64,000 bases of DNA, from positions 1 through 64,000 of the forward strand of contig CAZPWF010000001.1 of assembly GCA_964590725.1 (NCBI GenBank). The letters are read 5' to 3'. The translations under genes were made by a program, and so were the position numbers. This document shows, piece by piece, positions 1 through 7,921 of this stretch. A model generated the notes under the pieces. That model worked only from the letters and a program-made list of their open reading frames with translations, had not been told where the DNA came from and ran no database searches. The stretch is from CAZPWF01 sp964590725. Its GTDB lineage: Bacteria; Patescibacteriota; Saccharimonadia; Saccharimonadales; JACQNP01. Position 1 is the first letter of the stretch. Each line of letters opens with the position of its first letter.

Positions 1-187
1 TGTGCCCTAGCTAAATAGCGGCCTTTTTCTGATCCCGATTTGGAACTGTGCGGTCCAAGTTGTTAATTTGAGCATAGTGCTCTATGTAACAAAATACAGT
101 TTTGTTAAATGCATGTCAATACGGCCTAGCCTAACCAGAGATATCAAGTAATAACTTAAGATTGAAATACGGATTGGCTACAAGTGA

Positions 188-199
188 TATCATAAGATT
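188..199 (+). promoter_or_regulatory. -10 box of a leaderless promoter
   Basis: TATCAT at 188-193 is followed by exactly 6 nt and then ATG at 200. A start point 6-7 nt after a -10 box would fall on the start codon, so the transcript should be leaderless. No Shine-Dalgarno site is present. Confidence 0.5.
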
Positions 200-481
200 A
201 TGAACTACATTCAAGAATTAGCAGATAAAATTCACCAACAAATTCCACAAGAACTTTTACCCGATGCCGAGAATATAAATGAGTTAATGCTTATATATGC
301 AGTGTTAGCGGTTGCGAAAGGCAAAAATTTGACAAATGAAGATGTGCACAACGCGTGGGCAGCATGGATGAGTTTTAGCGATCCTAACCATCGATCGATT
401 GTAGACTACGCTGCGCTTTCTTTGGACGTAAAAGAGCAAGATGCTCCGTTCACAGAAGCAATCAGACGCACCATTAGTTAG
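200..481 (+). CDS. Small DUF7701-like protein next to TIR/caspase genes
   Basis: This 93-residue soluble protein resembles, from memory of the family, the short DUF7701 proteins of actinobacteria: an N-terminal LADKIHQQIPQELLPD segment, a central YAVLAVAKG helix, the DVHNAWAAWM motif and a C-terminal acidic FTEAIRRT helix. The biochemical role of the family is unknown. Relatives often lie next to predicted conflict or signalling proteins, which fits the TIR and caspase genes here. The start is the ATG just downstream of a -10 box. Its 3' end overlaps the convergent TIR gene by 8 bp. The family match is moderately sure; any function is inference. Confidence 0.72.
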   Translation: MNYIQELADKIHQQIPQELLPDAENINELMLIYAVLAVAKGKNLTNEDVHNAWAAWMSFSDPNHRSIVDYAALSLDVKEQDAPFTEAIRRTIS

Positions 482-935
482 CATACTGTATCGGATGCCA
501 GCGATTTATCGCATCTGCAATTGACTTGCTGTTCCACCCAACTATCTCAGTTGCACTAGAGATCATTGACGTCGATCGTTTAGACCCCCATTTTTCAACT
601 GCTATCACAGGTTTTTTTTGAAGATTTGCAATGGTAAGCTCAACGGGTATCCACTCACTATAGCTCGCATAAACTCCTGCAGGAAACACAAGAACGCTGG
701 CTTGTGAAATACGGTTGATTAAGGCTTTGATGAGCTCGTCATTATTAGCAGCATGTATTGGGTCGTTTTGTGGTGCCGAAGAATCGTACACATGCTGTGT
801 GCCTAGACCTTTCATAATTAAGTCACCAAGATTTGTGCGATCATCTCCGTAATCCCAAGAGTGACTAATAAATAGTTGGTATAACCTCGGTCTGGGCGTA
901 AGTGCCTGCACGAAATTTTTATAATTTGGATCCAT
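474..935 (-). CDS. TIR-like (ThsB-type) domain protein
   Basis: A 153-aa single-domain protein of the TIR-like ThsB/MTH538 type (PF08937 class). Visible features are the first strand plus box-1-like FISHSWDYGDD (about residues 22-32), the DELIKALINRISQASVLVF helix and strand, and SEWIPVELTIANL, in which Glu99 sits where TIR NADases carry their catalytic glutamate; PVIAVEKWG closes the fold. Thoeris TIR proteins make ADP-ribose-derived signals after phage sensing. It is divergent from the TIR-caspase operon on the + strand, with 75 bp between the start codons, and has its own leaderless promoter. Enzymatic activity is inferred from the conserved Glu only. Confidence 0.82.
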   Translation of the reverse strand: MDPNYKNFVQALTPRPRLYQLFISHSWDYGDDRTNLGDLIMKGLGTQHVYDSSAPQNDPIHAANNDELIKALINRISQASVLVFPAGVYASYSEWIPVELTIANLQKKPVIAVEKWGSKRSTSMISSATEIVGWNSKSIADAINRWHPIQYAN

Positions 936-948
936 ACAGTTAAGTATA
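936..948 (-). promoter_or_regulatory. -10 box of the divergent TIR gene
   Basis: On the minus strand TATACT (943-948) stands 7 nt before the ATG at 935, again predicting a leaderless message. The intergenic space between the two divergent TIR genes is short (936-1010), so their promoters may interact. Confidence 0.5.
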
Positions 949-1010
949 CTTCAGATATTTTACAAAGACTTATTAATAGAGGATAATAAATATATAACTT
1001 AGGAGTTTCG

Positions 1011-1421
1011 ATGTCCCCACGAGCATTTATCAGTTTTGATTACGATCACGATCAAAATAGTCGGATGCTTTTCGCTGGCCAAGGTGCTACCTCTTCTCCT
1101 ACTTCTTTTACCATCGCCGACTGGTCTTCGAAGGAACCATTGCCACAGCAGCAATGGGAGGCTCTCATAGCTTCGAAAATAGCACGCTGCAACATGGTTA
1201 TCGTACTCGTTGGTCGTTCCGTAGGCTCGGCTACTGGTGTTGCTAAAGAAATTGCATTTGCTGAAGCAGCCAACATCCCAGTATTCGGTGTTTACGTGGA
1301 TGGTGCCAATACGTCTACTACTTTACCAATAGGTTTGCCTCGGAATCGAGTTATAGCGTGGCAGTGGGCAAACATAGCAGCAGCAATTAATCAAATGATG
1401 GGCGAAGGCAGAAATGCATGA
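1011..1421 (+). CDS. Second TIR-like domain protein
   Basis: A 136-aa protein of the MTH538 TIR-like family, distinct in sequence from its divergent neighbour. It has the N-terminal RAFISFDYDHDQNSR strand and loop, the FTIADWSSKEPLPQ motif, the core MVIVLVGRS strand and GVAKEIAFAEAANIPVFGV, with Glu80 as candidate catalytic residue. TIR proteins of this type are either NADases making second messengers or sensors. Its stop overlaps the caspase start in an ATGA junction, so the two are translationally coupled. A Shine-Dalgarno site (AGGAG) lies before the ATG. It is probably the signal-producing partner of the caspase. Confidence 0.82.
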   Translation: MSPRAFISFDYDHDQNSRMLFAGQGATSSPTSFTIADWSSKEPLPQQQWEALIASKIARCNMVIVLVGRSVGSATGVAKEIAFAEAANIPVFGVYVDGANTSTTLPIGLPRNRVIAWQWANIAAAINQMMGEGRNA

Positions 1422-2392
1422 GAAAAGCTCTTATTGTAGGGATCGATGAATATAACAATCAACCACTGACAGGGAGTGTAGCAGACGCTAATGCTGTAGC
1501 CACAGTATTGAGCACAAGTGGTGATGGTTCCCCAAACTTTGAAAATGTAATTATGACCTCGGCTACAGAGCCTGTTACTCGTGCCAGTTTACGTGCAGCA
1601 ATCGAGAAGCTTTTTGAAGGTGATGGTGAGATCTCCCTTTTCTATTTCTCTGGTCACGGCACAGTTACTGCTACTGGAGGCTTGGTCGTCACTCAAGATG
1701 GAACGGCCAATGACGAAGGTATATCTATGGATGACATTACCACTCTAGCTAACGCTTCAGGAGTGAAGAACAAGATTCTCATACTAGATTGTTGCAATTC
1801 TGGTGCTACTGGTTCGCCACAGATTACCGGTGGCAATTTATCTCAATTAAATGACGGGTTAACTATATTAACGGCGTCACGAAATTGGGAACAGGCACTA
1901 GAAGTCAGTGGTGAAGGTGGAGTTTTCACCTCGCTGTTAGTCGAAGCTCTCCAAGGGGGTGCAGCAGATGTTAGGGGTAATATTACACCAGGATCGTTGT
2001 ACGCTTATGTAGATGAAGCGCTAGGGGCTTGGGATCAGAGACCTGTATTTAAGACGAATGTCAGCAACTTTGCGCGTATTAGACAGGTCCCACCAAAGGT
2101 GCCATTCGAAACTCTTAGGCGCATAACCGAGTATTTTCCTGCCACAAGTGACCAACATCAGCTAGACCCAGCTTATGAGCCTGAACGCAACGGAACGGAA
2201 CCTGAGGGTACGCCTGACCCCGACCCTAGTAAGAACGCCATTTTTAAAGACCTACAGAAAATGGTCGCAGCATCATTGGTGGTGCCAGTTGATGCTCCAC
2301 ACATGTGGCACGCTGCTATGGAGTCTAAATCATGCAAATTAACAGCTATGGGGCGTCAGTATTGGAGACTTGCCAGCGAGGGTAAAATTTGA
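1418..2392 (+). CDS. Caspase-like (C14/metacaspase) protease
   Basis: A 324-aa cysteine protease of the caspase fold. The N-terminal strand KALIVGIDEY begins the domain; the catalytic dyad is His80 in FYFSGHG and Cys126 in LILDCCNSGA. The domain runs to about residue 220. A linker rich in Pro, Glu and Asp follows (about 235-265), then a C-terminal winged-helix-like segment with the CKLTAMGRQYWRL motif seen in many bacterial caspase-family proteins. It overlaps the TIR gene upstream (ATGA) and touches the membrane protein downstream (TGATG). Coupling of TIR proteins to caspase-like effectors is known from a Thoeris variant in which a TIR-made nucleotide activates the protease. The trigger and targets in this organism are inferred. 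Confidence 0.88.
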   Translation: MRKALIVGIDEYNNQPLTGSVADANAVATVLSTSGDGSPNFENVIMTSATEPVTRASLRAAIEKLFEGDGEISLFYFSGHGTVTATGGLVVTQDGTANDEGISMDDITTLANASGVKNKILILDCCNSGATGSPQITGGNLSQLNDGLTILTASRNWEQALEVSGEGGVFTSLLVEALQGGAADVRGNITPGSLYAYVDEALGAWDQRPVFKTNVSNFARIRQVPPKVPFETLRRITEYFPATSDQHQLDPAYEPERNGTEPEGTPDPDPSKNAIFKDLQKMVAASLVVPVDAPHMWHAAMESKSCKLTAMGRQYWRLASEGKI

Positions 2393-2871
2393 TGTATATT
2401 ACCCCTGATAGTGATTCCTGGAATGCGTTATATCAAGCCCAACTTGCTAACTATGAAACAGCTCTCGGCAATGATCATAATATGGATGCAAAAGCTGGAG
2501 TAGTGCTAGCAGGTCTGCTTGCTATTACCGCATTTGCTTTAAGCCACGGTATCTTCATTGATAGTAATCGATGGCAGTTCGCACTATTAATTATAAGTCT
2601 GGTGCTCTACGGCGTTGCATTGGTGTTGCTAATCGTCGGACTATTCCCTAAATCATACGAGCTACCAGCCAACACAACGGAAAGCCACCCTGAATATTTG
2701 GAAAAAGATAATGGTGAGCTGATGTACCAACTTGTTGTAGATACGGAGTTGGCGACGAAATCGATTACTTCACGCCTTAGACTCAAATCAATACTATTTT
2801 CTGTAGCAACAACTTTTTTCATCATCGGTACAATTTTATTGCTCATCGTTAAATTAATAATAGGAGTATAG
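2392..2871 (+). CDS. SLATT/Pycsar-effector-like membrane protein
   Basis: A 159-aa protein with three predicted membrane helices (about residues 36-58, 64-88 and 132-156). The sequence just before helix 1, NMDAKAGVVLAGLLAI, fits the polar D-x-KA motif that opens the first helix of SLATT and PycTM effector proteins; these are thought to disrupt membranes after nucleotide-signal activation. ATG at 2392 forms a TGATG junction with the caspase stop and has a GAGGG site upstream; a TTG one codon earlier is less likely. Its operon position suggests a membrane effector or auxiliary of the TIR/caspase system. The family assignment is tentative. Confidence 0.68.
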   Translation: MYITPDSDSWNALYQAQLANYETALGNDHNMDAKAGVVLAGLLAITAFALSHGIFIDSNRWQFALLIISLVLYGVALVLLIVGLFPKSYELPANTTESHPEYLEKDNGELMYQLVVDTELATKSITSRLRLKSILFSVATTFFIIGTILLLIVKLIIGV

Positions 2872-2878
2872 TAGAATT

Positions 2879-3016
2879 ATGGCTAATAAAAATATAACTC
2901 CGACTAAACCCCAAGCACCCCGACCTGCACCGAATGTTACTCCGAGTGTGCCGAATGGTCCAAGGCCAGTAAGACCAAAACCAAATGCTCCAGCAAAGAT
3001 TCCGAAGAGTCTTTGA
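2879..3016 (+). CDS. 45-residue proline-rich basic peptide
   Basis: A short open frame begins 7 nt after the membrane-protein stop. The product is 45 residues with 13 prolines and many Lys/Arg, no hydrophobic segment and no Cys; it looks intrinsically disordered (for example PRPVRPKPNAPAKIPKSL). AGGAG lies about 12 nt before the ATG. The space between 2871 and the next gene at 3029 is filled almost exactly by this frame, which supports it being real. Function unknown. It might be a regulator, a substrate of the adjacent caspase-like protease or a small toxin; none can be shown. Confidence 0.5.
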   Translation: MANKNITPTKPQAPRPAPNVTPSVPNGPRPVRPKPNAPAKIPKSL

Positions 3017-3028
3017 GTTATAGGAACT

Positions 3029-4483
3029 GTGCCTGAATCTGCTTACCTCAAAAGCCGAAAATACTACGAAGACCGTTATGACGATATCACTGTCGCCAAA
3101 TGCCGATCCAGTGAAAGAATCGTAAATGAAACTTTCACCACAATGGAGAAGAAGCTCAGCAAGAAAGAACTGACAGATAAATTGCCGGGCTGGTATCTTC
3201 ACTACAGCCAGTACTACCTCTTGTTTGTTGAATCTGCTGCTGCCGAACGAGCCGCGAATCGCGAAGCTACTATCGCCAAATGGATGACAGTAGATCGGAA
3301 GAAAGATGAACGTCTTGCCTCAGCTCATATCTCGGGTGGAACCTTCTGTCATGCTTGTGGTAAAGACATGCGAGTTGTTAGCAAAGACTATATGCACCGT
3401 GACAACCATAAAGAAGACGACATCCTCATGATGTTCGAATGTGAAACGTGTAATAAGCGTATGGCTCTCTGGGAAGATGGCACCGAGTGGGAGGGCACAA
3501 AACACGAGTGCGAAAAGTGTGGGGGTAATACCGTTTCAAAACACACTAAGAAACAAGAAGTTATTAGCTGGACCGAAACCTGCGAGAAATGTGGGTACGT
3601 TGCAACCGAAACACTGGATTTGAGTGACATCAAAAGTGAGCCTGAGCCGATTGATCTCTATCTTGAACTTGGTCGTAAACGCTTTGTGTTTGGTGAAGAT
3701 ATGATGTTTAAATACGACCAGAAGCTCAAACACTTTGAACGTCTGGCTAAGCTTAATGCATCAGCTGAAGATAAAGTTCAGCACGCCGATGTCTATGACG
3801 GCATCAAGCAAGTAAAGAAGCTCAAAATTGTCCAGCTGAAAGAATTACTTGAACCGGTCTTTACCAAGAATGGGTACAGTGACTTCAAGCTTGGCGATCC
3901 ACAAATTGGTCGGGAAGTATCACTTGAATTTAGCTGCTTGGATACCAAAGATGATCGCGAAGAATACCAGAGCAAGAAGACCTTGCATAAGGTTATCGAA
4001 AAAGCGCTTGAAGATACCAACTGGCGAGTCATGAGTGCAGGCGTGAGCTACCGACTCGGATTTCTGTCAGGTAGCCTCAGAGCCTATGAAAGTGAAGAAG
4101 ACTTAAAGAAGCTCGTTGAACAACGCATGAAGAAAGGCTACGTTCCAAAAGTAGAGCAAAAAGAAGAACCACAGCCTGATAAAAAACCAAATGAGAAGCT
4201 TAGCGGTGAAAATATGCGCGAGTCCGCACTGGTCTACTTCGATAAACTCATGCTCGGCAGCGTACCAGCTGAAGTAACCCTCAAGAGCGGCAAGATCAAG
4301 AAAACCAGCATACCAATACTAAGCGGAGAAATGAATCCGCTGCTTCGGGTGTTCATCCCAATGCGTGATGGTGATAACTCAGTACCGAAGTTCGTCAGAG
4401 AATTTGACTTTAAATTTGGCGACAAAAACAAAGTTCCAAAAGTCCAAAGAGATAGTCAGGGTCGCGAAATACGCCGCATCTAA
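3029..4483 (+). CDS. Unknown 484-aa protein with zinc ribbons
   Basis: I do not recognise this protein. It starts at GTG with AGGA 6 nt upstream. The N-terminal 100 residues are helical and charged. Residues about 108-190 carry three CxxC-type knuckles (CHACGKDM, CETCNKRM, CEKCGGN) and a fourth CEKCGY, enough for two zinc ribbons. The remainder is Lys/Glu-rich with a helical stretch around 225-300 and a low-complexity KKEEPQPDKKPNEK linker near 375-395, ending in a basic tail. It lies 12 bp after the small peptide gene, so it may share the defence transcript. Nucleic-acid binding is possible given the ribbons and charge, but this is inference. Confidence 0.75.
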   Translation: MPESAYLKSRKYYEDRYDDITVAKCRSSERIVNETFTTMEKKLSKKELTDKLPGWYLHYSQYYLLFVESAAAERAANREATIAKWMTVDRKKDERLASAHISGGTFCHACGKDMRVVSKDYMHRDNHKEDDILMMFECETCNKRMALWEDGTEWEGTKHECEKCGGNTVSKHTKKQEVISWTETCEKCGYVATETLDLSDIKSEPEPIDLYLELGRKRFVFGEDMMFKYDQKLKHFERLAKLNASAEDKVQHADVYDGIKQVKKLKIVQLKELLEPVFTKNGYSDFKLGDPQIGREVSLEFSCLDTKDDREEYQSKKTLHKVIEKALEDTNWRVMSAGVSYRLGFLSGSLRAYESEEDLKKLVEQRMKKGYVPKVEQKEEPQPDKKPNEKLSGENMRESALVYFDKLMLGSVPAEVTLKSGKIKKTSIPILSGEMNPLLRVFIPMRDGDNSVPKFVREFDFKFGDKNKVPKVQRDSQGREIRRI

Positions 4484-4514
4484 TCTTAGGTACAGGGATG
4501 TATTTTATTAAGCC

Positions 4515-5486
4515 TTAAAGTAAAGTTAGGATAACTTTATTCTTTGAAGTGGTTGATACAGACATACGCCCACCAATTGGCAACGTGAGCAAAGGTTGTG
4601 TGTGGCCAAAATCTACATTTGCAACAACAGGTATATTTTTTAAGTTCTTGCTACGTATAATCTGGCGTAGATCTTCCATAGAGACTTTACTTGCTGATTG
4701 AAAACGACCAATAACAATGGCTTTGATGTATTTGCGCACATTCGGTTGCTGCAGTATCGACTCTAGGCGGCGGTCAAACTCCCTTGTAGTATATTCACCA
4801 GCTTCGTCATCGTCTTCCAAAGCTAAAATGGTATCCTCTTTAAATACTGGGTAATATTCAGTGCCTTGTATTAGATATAAGGTCGCTATATTGCCGCCAA
4901 CTAACCGTCCCTCTGCATTACCAGGCTGAATAATCTCCCATGGTTGAGAAGTGTATTGTTTACGTTTTTTACCCTCACCCCATTTCTTACTAGGCGCCAA
5001 ACTTATAGGACTTTTATTACCACACAAAACGTTGCACAGGTTCTCAGCCGTATACTCTGCTTCATGCTTAATGCCGAATGTACCTAGGTTTGGTCCAAGA
5101 TAGCCTACGTTACCTGTTTTGGCGTAGATGGCATTTAGTAGCACGGTTATATCTGAGTAGCCAATAAATGGTTTAGGGTTAGCTTTTATTACATCCCAGT
5201 CCAGGTAGGGTAGTAACGAATTAGCAAGCCAGCCGCCGTTAAGTGCCATGATAGCTTTGACTGAATTATCCCGATAAGCGTCATTAATATCTTTTGCTCT
5301 TAGCTTTACGTCAACCGCGTCTAAGTGTGTTGCTGGCTCCATATATTTGCCATAGTTCACATTGAACCCAAGTGTCTCGAGCTTTTTCTTAGCTCGCTCG
5401 TACTGCTTAGCACGTTCTGAATTCAATGCTGATGAAGGAGCAACTATGCGAATTTCATCGCCTGGTTGGAGGGGAGTGTTTGTCAT
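4515..5486 (-). CDS. S66 family LD-carboxypeptidase / MccF-like peptidase
   Basis: A serine peptidase of family S66 (LdcA/MccF), 323 aa from the ATG at 5486. N-terminal PGDEIRIVAPSSA is the family opening; IMALNGGW and the nucleophile in GYSDITVLL are clear; the catalytic Glu lies in LALEDDDEAGEYT and the His in VDFGHTQPLLTLPIGG. LdcA trims the terminal D-Ala from murein tetrapeptides during cell-wall recycling; MccF cleaves peptidyl-nucleotide antibiotics. The start was chosen because it overlaps the upstream stop as ATGA; a longer frame beginning at 5570 would run deep into the DUF917 gene. It is the last gene of a three-gene operon. Which S66 activity applies cannot be decided. Confidence 0.9.
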   Translation of the reverse strand: MTNTPLQPGDEIRIVAPSSALNSERAKQYERAKKKLETLGFNVNYGKYMEPATHLDAVDVKLRAKDINDAYRDNSVKAIMALNGGWLANSLLPYLDWDVIKANPKPFIGYSDITVLLNAIYAKTGNVGYLGPNLGTFGIKHEAEYTAENLCNVLCGNKSPISLAPSKKWGEGKKRKQYTSQPWEIIQPGNAEGRLVGGNIATLYLIQGTEYYPVFKEDTILALEDDDEAGEYTTREFDRRLESILQQPNVRKYIKAIVIGRFQSASKVSMEDLRQIIRSKNLKNIPVVANVDFGHTQPLLTLPIGGRMSVSTTSKNKVILTLL

Positions 5487-6481
5487 TGCGATTGCTCCAA
5501 TACTTTTTGCTGATAATCTAAGCCTAACTTGCCAGGCGAGAAAAGCGCAAGTCCTTGCTTTGTTCGCCATTGCCCCAAAGCTGGTCGCACGTAGATTGAT
5601 ACTTGCTTACCTGTATTTTCTTCGCCATTATTAAGCCCTAGTCCTGTAGCTTGATCTACGATACAGATAAAGTCTGGACAAGTTACTGTAACTTCTTCAT
5701 TTTTCAGTAGCACCAGGTACTCATTCTTGAATTCAACTTTGAACGTCGTTTCAGAATCAGCAACCTGGATGTACCCTTTAGTGAAGCCATCAACTTCTTC
5801 TTTTACATCCTTGATCACCGTACCTGAGCCAACAAACTGGAAATCTACATCCAATACACTACTCACTTTCTGGCAGTAACTCACACTATTTTTGGCAAGA
5901 CACTTATCAAGCTCAATTTTTGAATATGGATAGCCTAGCACAAAGGTGTTAGATACCGACTCATCTGCAAACGATCTGATGATCTGCTCTAGTCTCTCAG
6001 GGCTACTAGTTTCATCAAGTAGTACAGTGTCGCCCTCATTATTGCCAAAAACTAAAGGGCATCGTGATAGATCCGCTAGCGTTACGAGCTCAATATATAT
6101 TTCGGGAACTGACCGATAGCCGACCAAATCGCCATCAACAACTGGGACATCGAGTTGTGCTGCTATTTCAAAGGCAGCTGCCAGAGAATAAGGGCCGATC
6201 TCTACAGGTACGATTGCCTTAATAGGCTTACCGAGTCGTTGTTGCAGAAGATTTAGGCCTTTGACCATTGCTTTTGTCGTACTATTGGGCTTGGTAAGTC
6301 CACCTGCTCCGTAGGCAGTAATGACAATGTCATCCGGGTTGAGGTTGTCGAACGAGATAAGATTAGGTGGCGCCAGTTTTTCAATGACACTTAGTGCGCT
6401 ATCTAATCTGCCACCACCACCCGTACCAAGTATCGTACTACCTTTAATAATCTCCTGGGTCTGTCTTTTACTTAGTTTCAT
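5483..6481 (-). CDS. DUF917 family protein
   Basis: A 332-aa DUF917 protein (PF06032; S-methyl-thiohydantoin-like N-terminal domain). Diagnostic segments are GSTILGTGGGGRLDSAL near the N terminus, PVEIGPYSLAAAFEIA, and VPVVDGDLVGYRSVPEI about residue 115-130; FICIVDQATGLGLNN and VYVRPAL-like IYVRPALGQW mark the C-terminal domain. The family often neighbours hydantoinase/oxoprolinase-type genes, but no reaction is established for this protein. ATG at 6481 has GGAG 6 nt upstream and overlaps the preceding gene by 14 bp; a TTG at 6493 is a weaker alternative. It sits between an unknown 456-aa protein and the S66 peptidase, suggesting one pathway acting on a peptide-like or cyclic amide substrate. 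Confidence 0.85.
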   Translation of the reverse strand: MKLSKRQTQEIIKGSTILGTGGGGRLDSALSVIEKLAPPNLISFDNLNPDDIVITAYGAGGLTKPNSTTKAMVKGLNLLQQRLGKPIKAIVPVEIGPYSLAAAFEIAAQLDVPVVDGDLVGYRSVPEIYIELVTLADLSRCPLVFGNNEGDTVLLDETSSPERLEQIIRSFADESVSNTFVLGYPYSKIELDKCLAKNSVSYCQKVSSVLDVDFQFVGSGTVIKDVKEEVDGFTKGYIQVADSETTFKVEFKNEYLVLLKNEEVTVTCPDFICIVDQATGLGLNNGEENTGKQVSIYVRPALGQWRTKQGLALFSPGKLGLDYQQKVLEQSQ

Positions 6482-7838
6482 CGCTAGCTCCAAACATTAC
6501 TTGATTCATTTGCTCTAGCTCTTCAATGAGGTTTTCAGCTGTTTGTTCCATCCAATTGCTATAACCTTTTCGAATTATTTCTGCAGCTTGTCTACGTTCA
6601 TCGCCGTTAGTTAATGTGCCTAATTTCTCTCTTGTCTCGTTTCTGTAGTTTCCACTTATAGAACACATTTCCCACATGAGCCGTTCAGTTTGTTCGCTAG
6701 ACGGGTAGGCCAAGCCCCATAAGAATGCGGGATTTTTCAAGAGATTTGTGGTGCTGAGATCATCAACAAATCTAAATTCGCTATAGTCTGCAAGTTGATC
6801 ATCTTTCTTCTTGGGAACTATTGGAAATCTACTGAAATTAAACCCTTGATAGTTCAGGCTATTTGGCATTAACGCTAGTGGAACTGCATCTCGGAAACGT
6901 CGACCATTGGGATCACGCGGCTCCATGTAAGCTATGAGACCGAGCTTTTCGGCTGGTGAGCCAGCCTGCATAAATGGAGCATTCTGAATCAAGGCTGCTT
7001 TAAACTTGGATATATCGCTGGTTTCAGTGCCTTCTCGACCGATGTGCTTTGATGGCTCATAGATCGCCATTATCTGATCATCCGCTACAACCCCTGCATC
7101 CACTAAGATATTTCGCCATACGTAGGAATACATACCAGCATAAACTACCCTATACGGATCATCTATAGGCTCTAGCCCAAGGTCGGCAATCATTTTATCT
7201 GTTTCTTCAGTCAGTTGACCAAGTATATCTCGATCAATTACTGAAACAACAGGAGTAGTATCATTGCCAAACAGATATTTTCTTAATCCATTAACAGCCG
7301 CTTCGGCTCGTCTATTTCGTGCTTGTACTAAGGTGGCAGCGGCAGTTTCCGCTTCATCTTCTCCGACGAATCGCAGACGACTCGCAACTTTATTTGCCCA
7401 TAAGGCATCTTCTAAAACAATCGCCGTAGGATAGGGGGTGACCCCAACCGTTTCGACTATTTGTGCTAGTGAGACAACATCTTGGAGTTGTTCCATATCG
7501 TCTACGCTGCGAATTGCTTGCTTTTCTCCCGTAACCGCGTCCTCGGTTTCTGCCCCTAGACCCAGCATTCGTGATTCCCGGGTGCTTAGTGCGCATACAC
7601 CTCCAGCGTAAAGTACGTCCATTGGATTAGCGGCAAGTAGCTCGGGAGTAAGATTAACAACTTTGTCTGCGGCATTTCTTCCAAATTGCTCATTAATCAC
7701 TTCTCTATCTGTTGCATCTAGGGGTAGTTGACCTTCTAGTAACGATCCGTAGCCACCCAGATTCGACTGGGTAACATCAAACGTTTCTTTTTGAACAGTC
7801 GGTACAGTAAAATCTGTTCTATTTTCAAAATTACTCAT
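6468..7838 (-). CDS. Unknown 456-aa protein, first gene of DUF917/S66 operon
   Basis: I do not recognise this protein. It is soluble, acidic at the N terminus, without signal peptide or membrane helix. Notable segments are NPMDVLYAGGVCALSTRESR (about 70-90), an Ala/Arg-rich helix ATLVQARNRRAEAAVNGLRK (about 165-185), DPYRVVYAGMYSYVWRNIL (about 225-243) and a helical C terminus rich in Glu. The start at 7838 is supported by AAGGA 7 nt upstream; the ATG at 7859 has none. It overlaps the DUF917 gene by 14 bp. Its tight coupling with a DUF917 protein and an S66 peptidase suggests an enzyme or enzyme subunit, but no function should be assigned. Confidence 0.8.
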   Translation of the reverse strand: MSNFENRTDFTVPTVQKETFDVTQSNLGGYGSLLEGQLPLDATDREVINEQFGRNAADKVVNLTPELLAANPMDVLYAGGVCALSTRESRMLGLGAETEDAVTGEKQAIRSVDDMEQLQDVVSLAQIVETVGVTPYPTAIVLEDALWANKVASRLRFVGEDEAETAAATLVQARNRRAEAAVNGLRKYLFGNDTTPVVSVIDRDILGQLTEETDKMIADLGLEPIDDPYRVVYAGMYSYVWRNILVDAGVVADDQIMAIYEPSKHIGREGTETSDISKFKAALIQNAPFMQAGSPAEKLGLIAYMEPRDPNGRRFRDAVPLALMPNSLNYQGFNFSRFPIVPKKKDDQLADYSEFRFVDDLSTTNLLKNPAFLWGLAYPSSEQTERLMWEMCSISGNYRNETREKLGTLTNGDERRQAAEIIRKGYSNWMEQTAENLIEELEQMNQVMFGASDETK

Positions 7839-7873
7839 ATAAATTTCCTTACATTTCAAAATATTTTAATAAC

Positions 7874-7900
7874 TAAAAACGCCAGCGTCGTGCTGGCGTT
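7874..7900 (-). terminator. Intrinsic terminator after the yerC-like gene
   Basis: A perfect 9-bp stem (AACGCCAGC at 7878-7886, GCTGGCGTT at 7892-7900) with a 5-nt loop is followed on the minus strand by a run of T ending near 7875. It lies between the YerC stop at 7922 and the start of the next minus-strand operon at 7838, so it separates the two units. Confidence 0.8.
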
Positions 7901-7921
7901 GGAGTTCTTGACAAAACCTAA

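Noticed and set aside
1..199. A gene fragment entering from the left edge
   Set aside because: All frames on both strands are interrupted by stops, and nothing resembles a known protein end.
2849..3202. A 117-aa minus-strand frame across the small peptide and the zinc-ribbon start
   Set aside because: Composition is unlike a protein (aromatic and Ser/Cys-rich) and it conflicts with two better-supported plus-strand genes.
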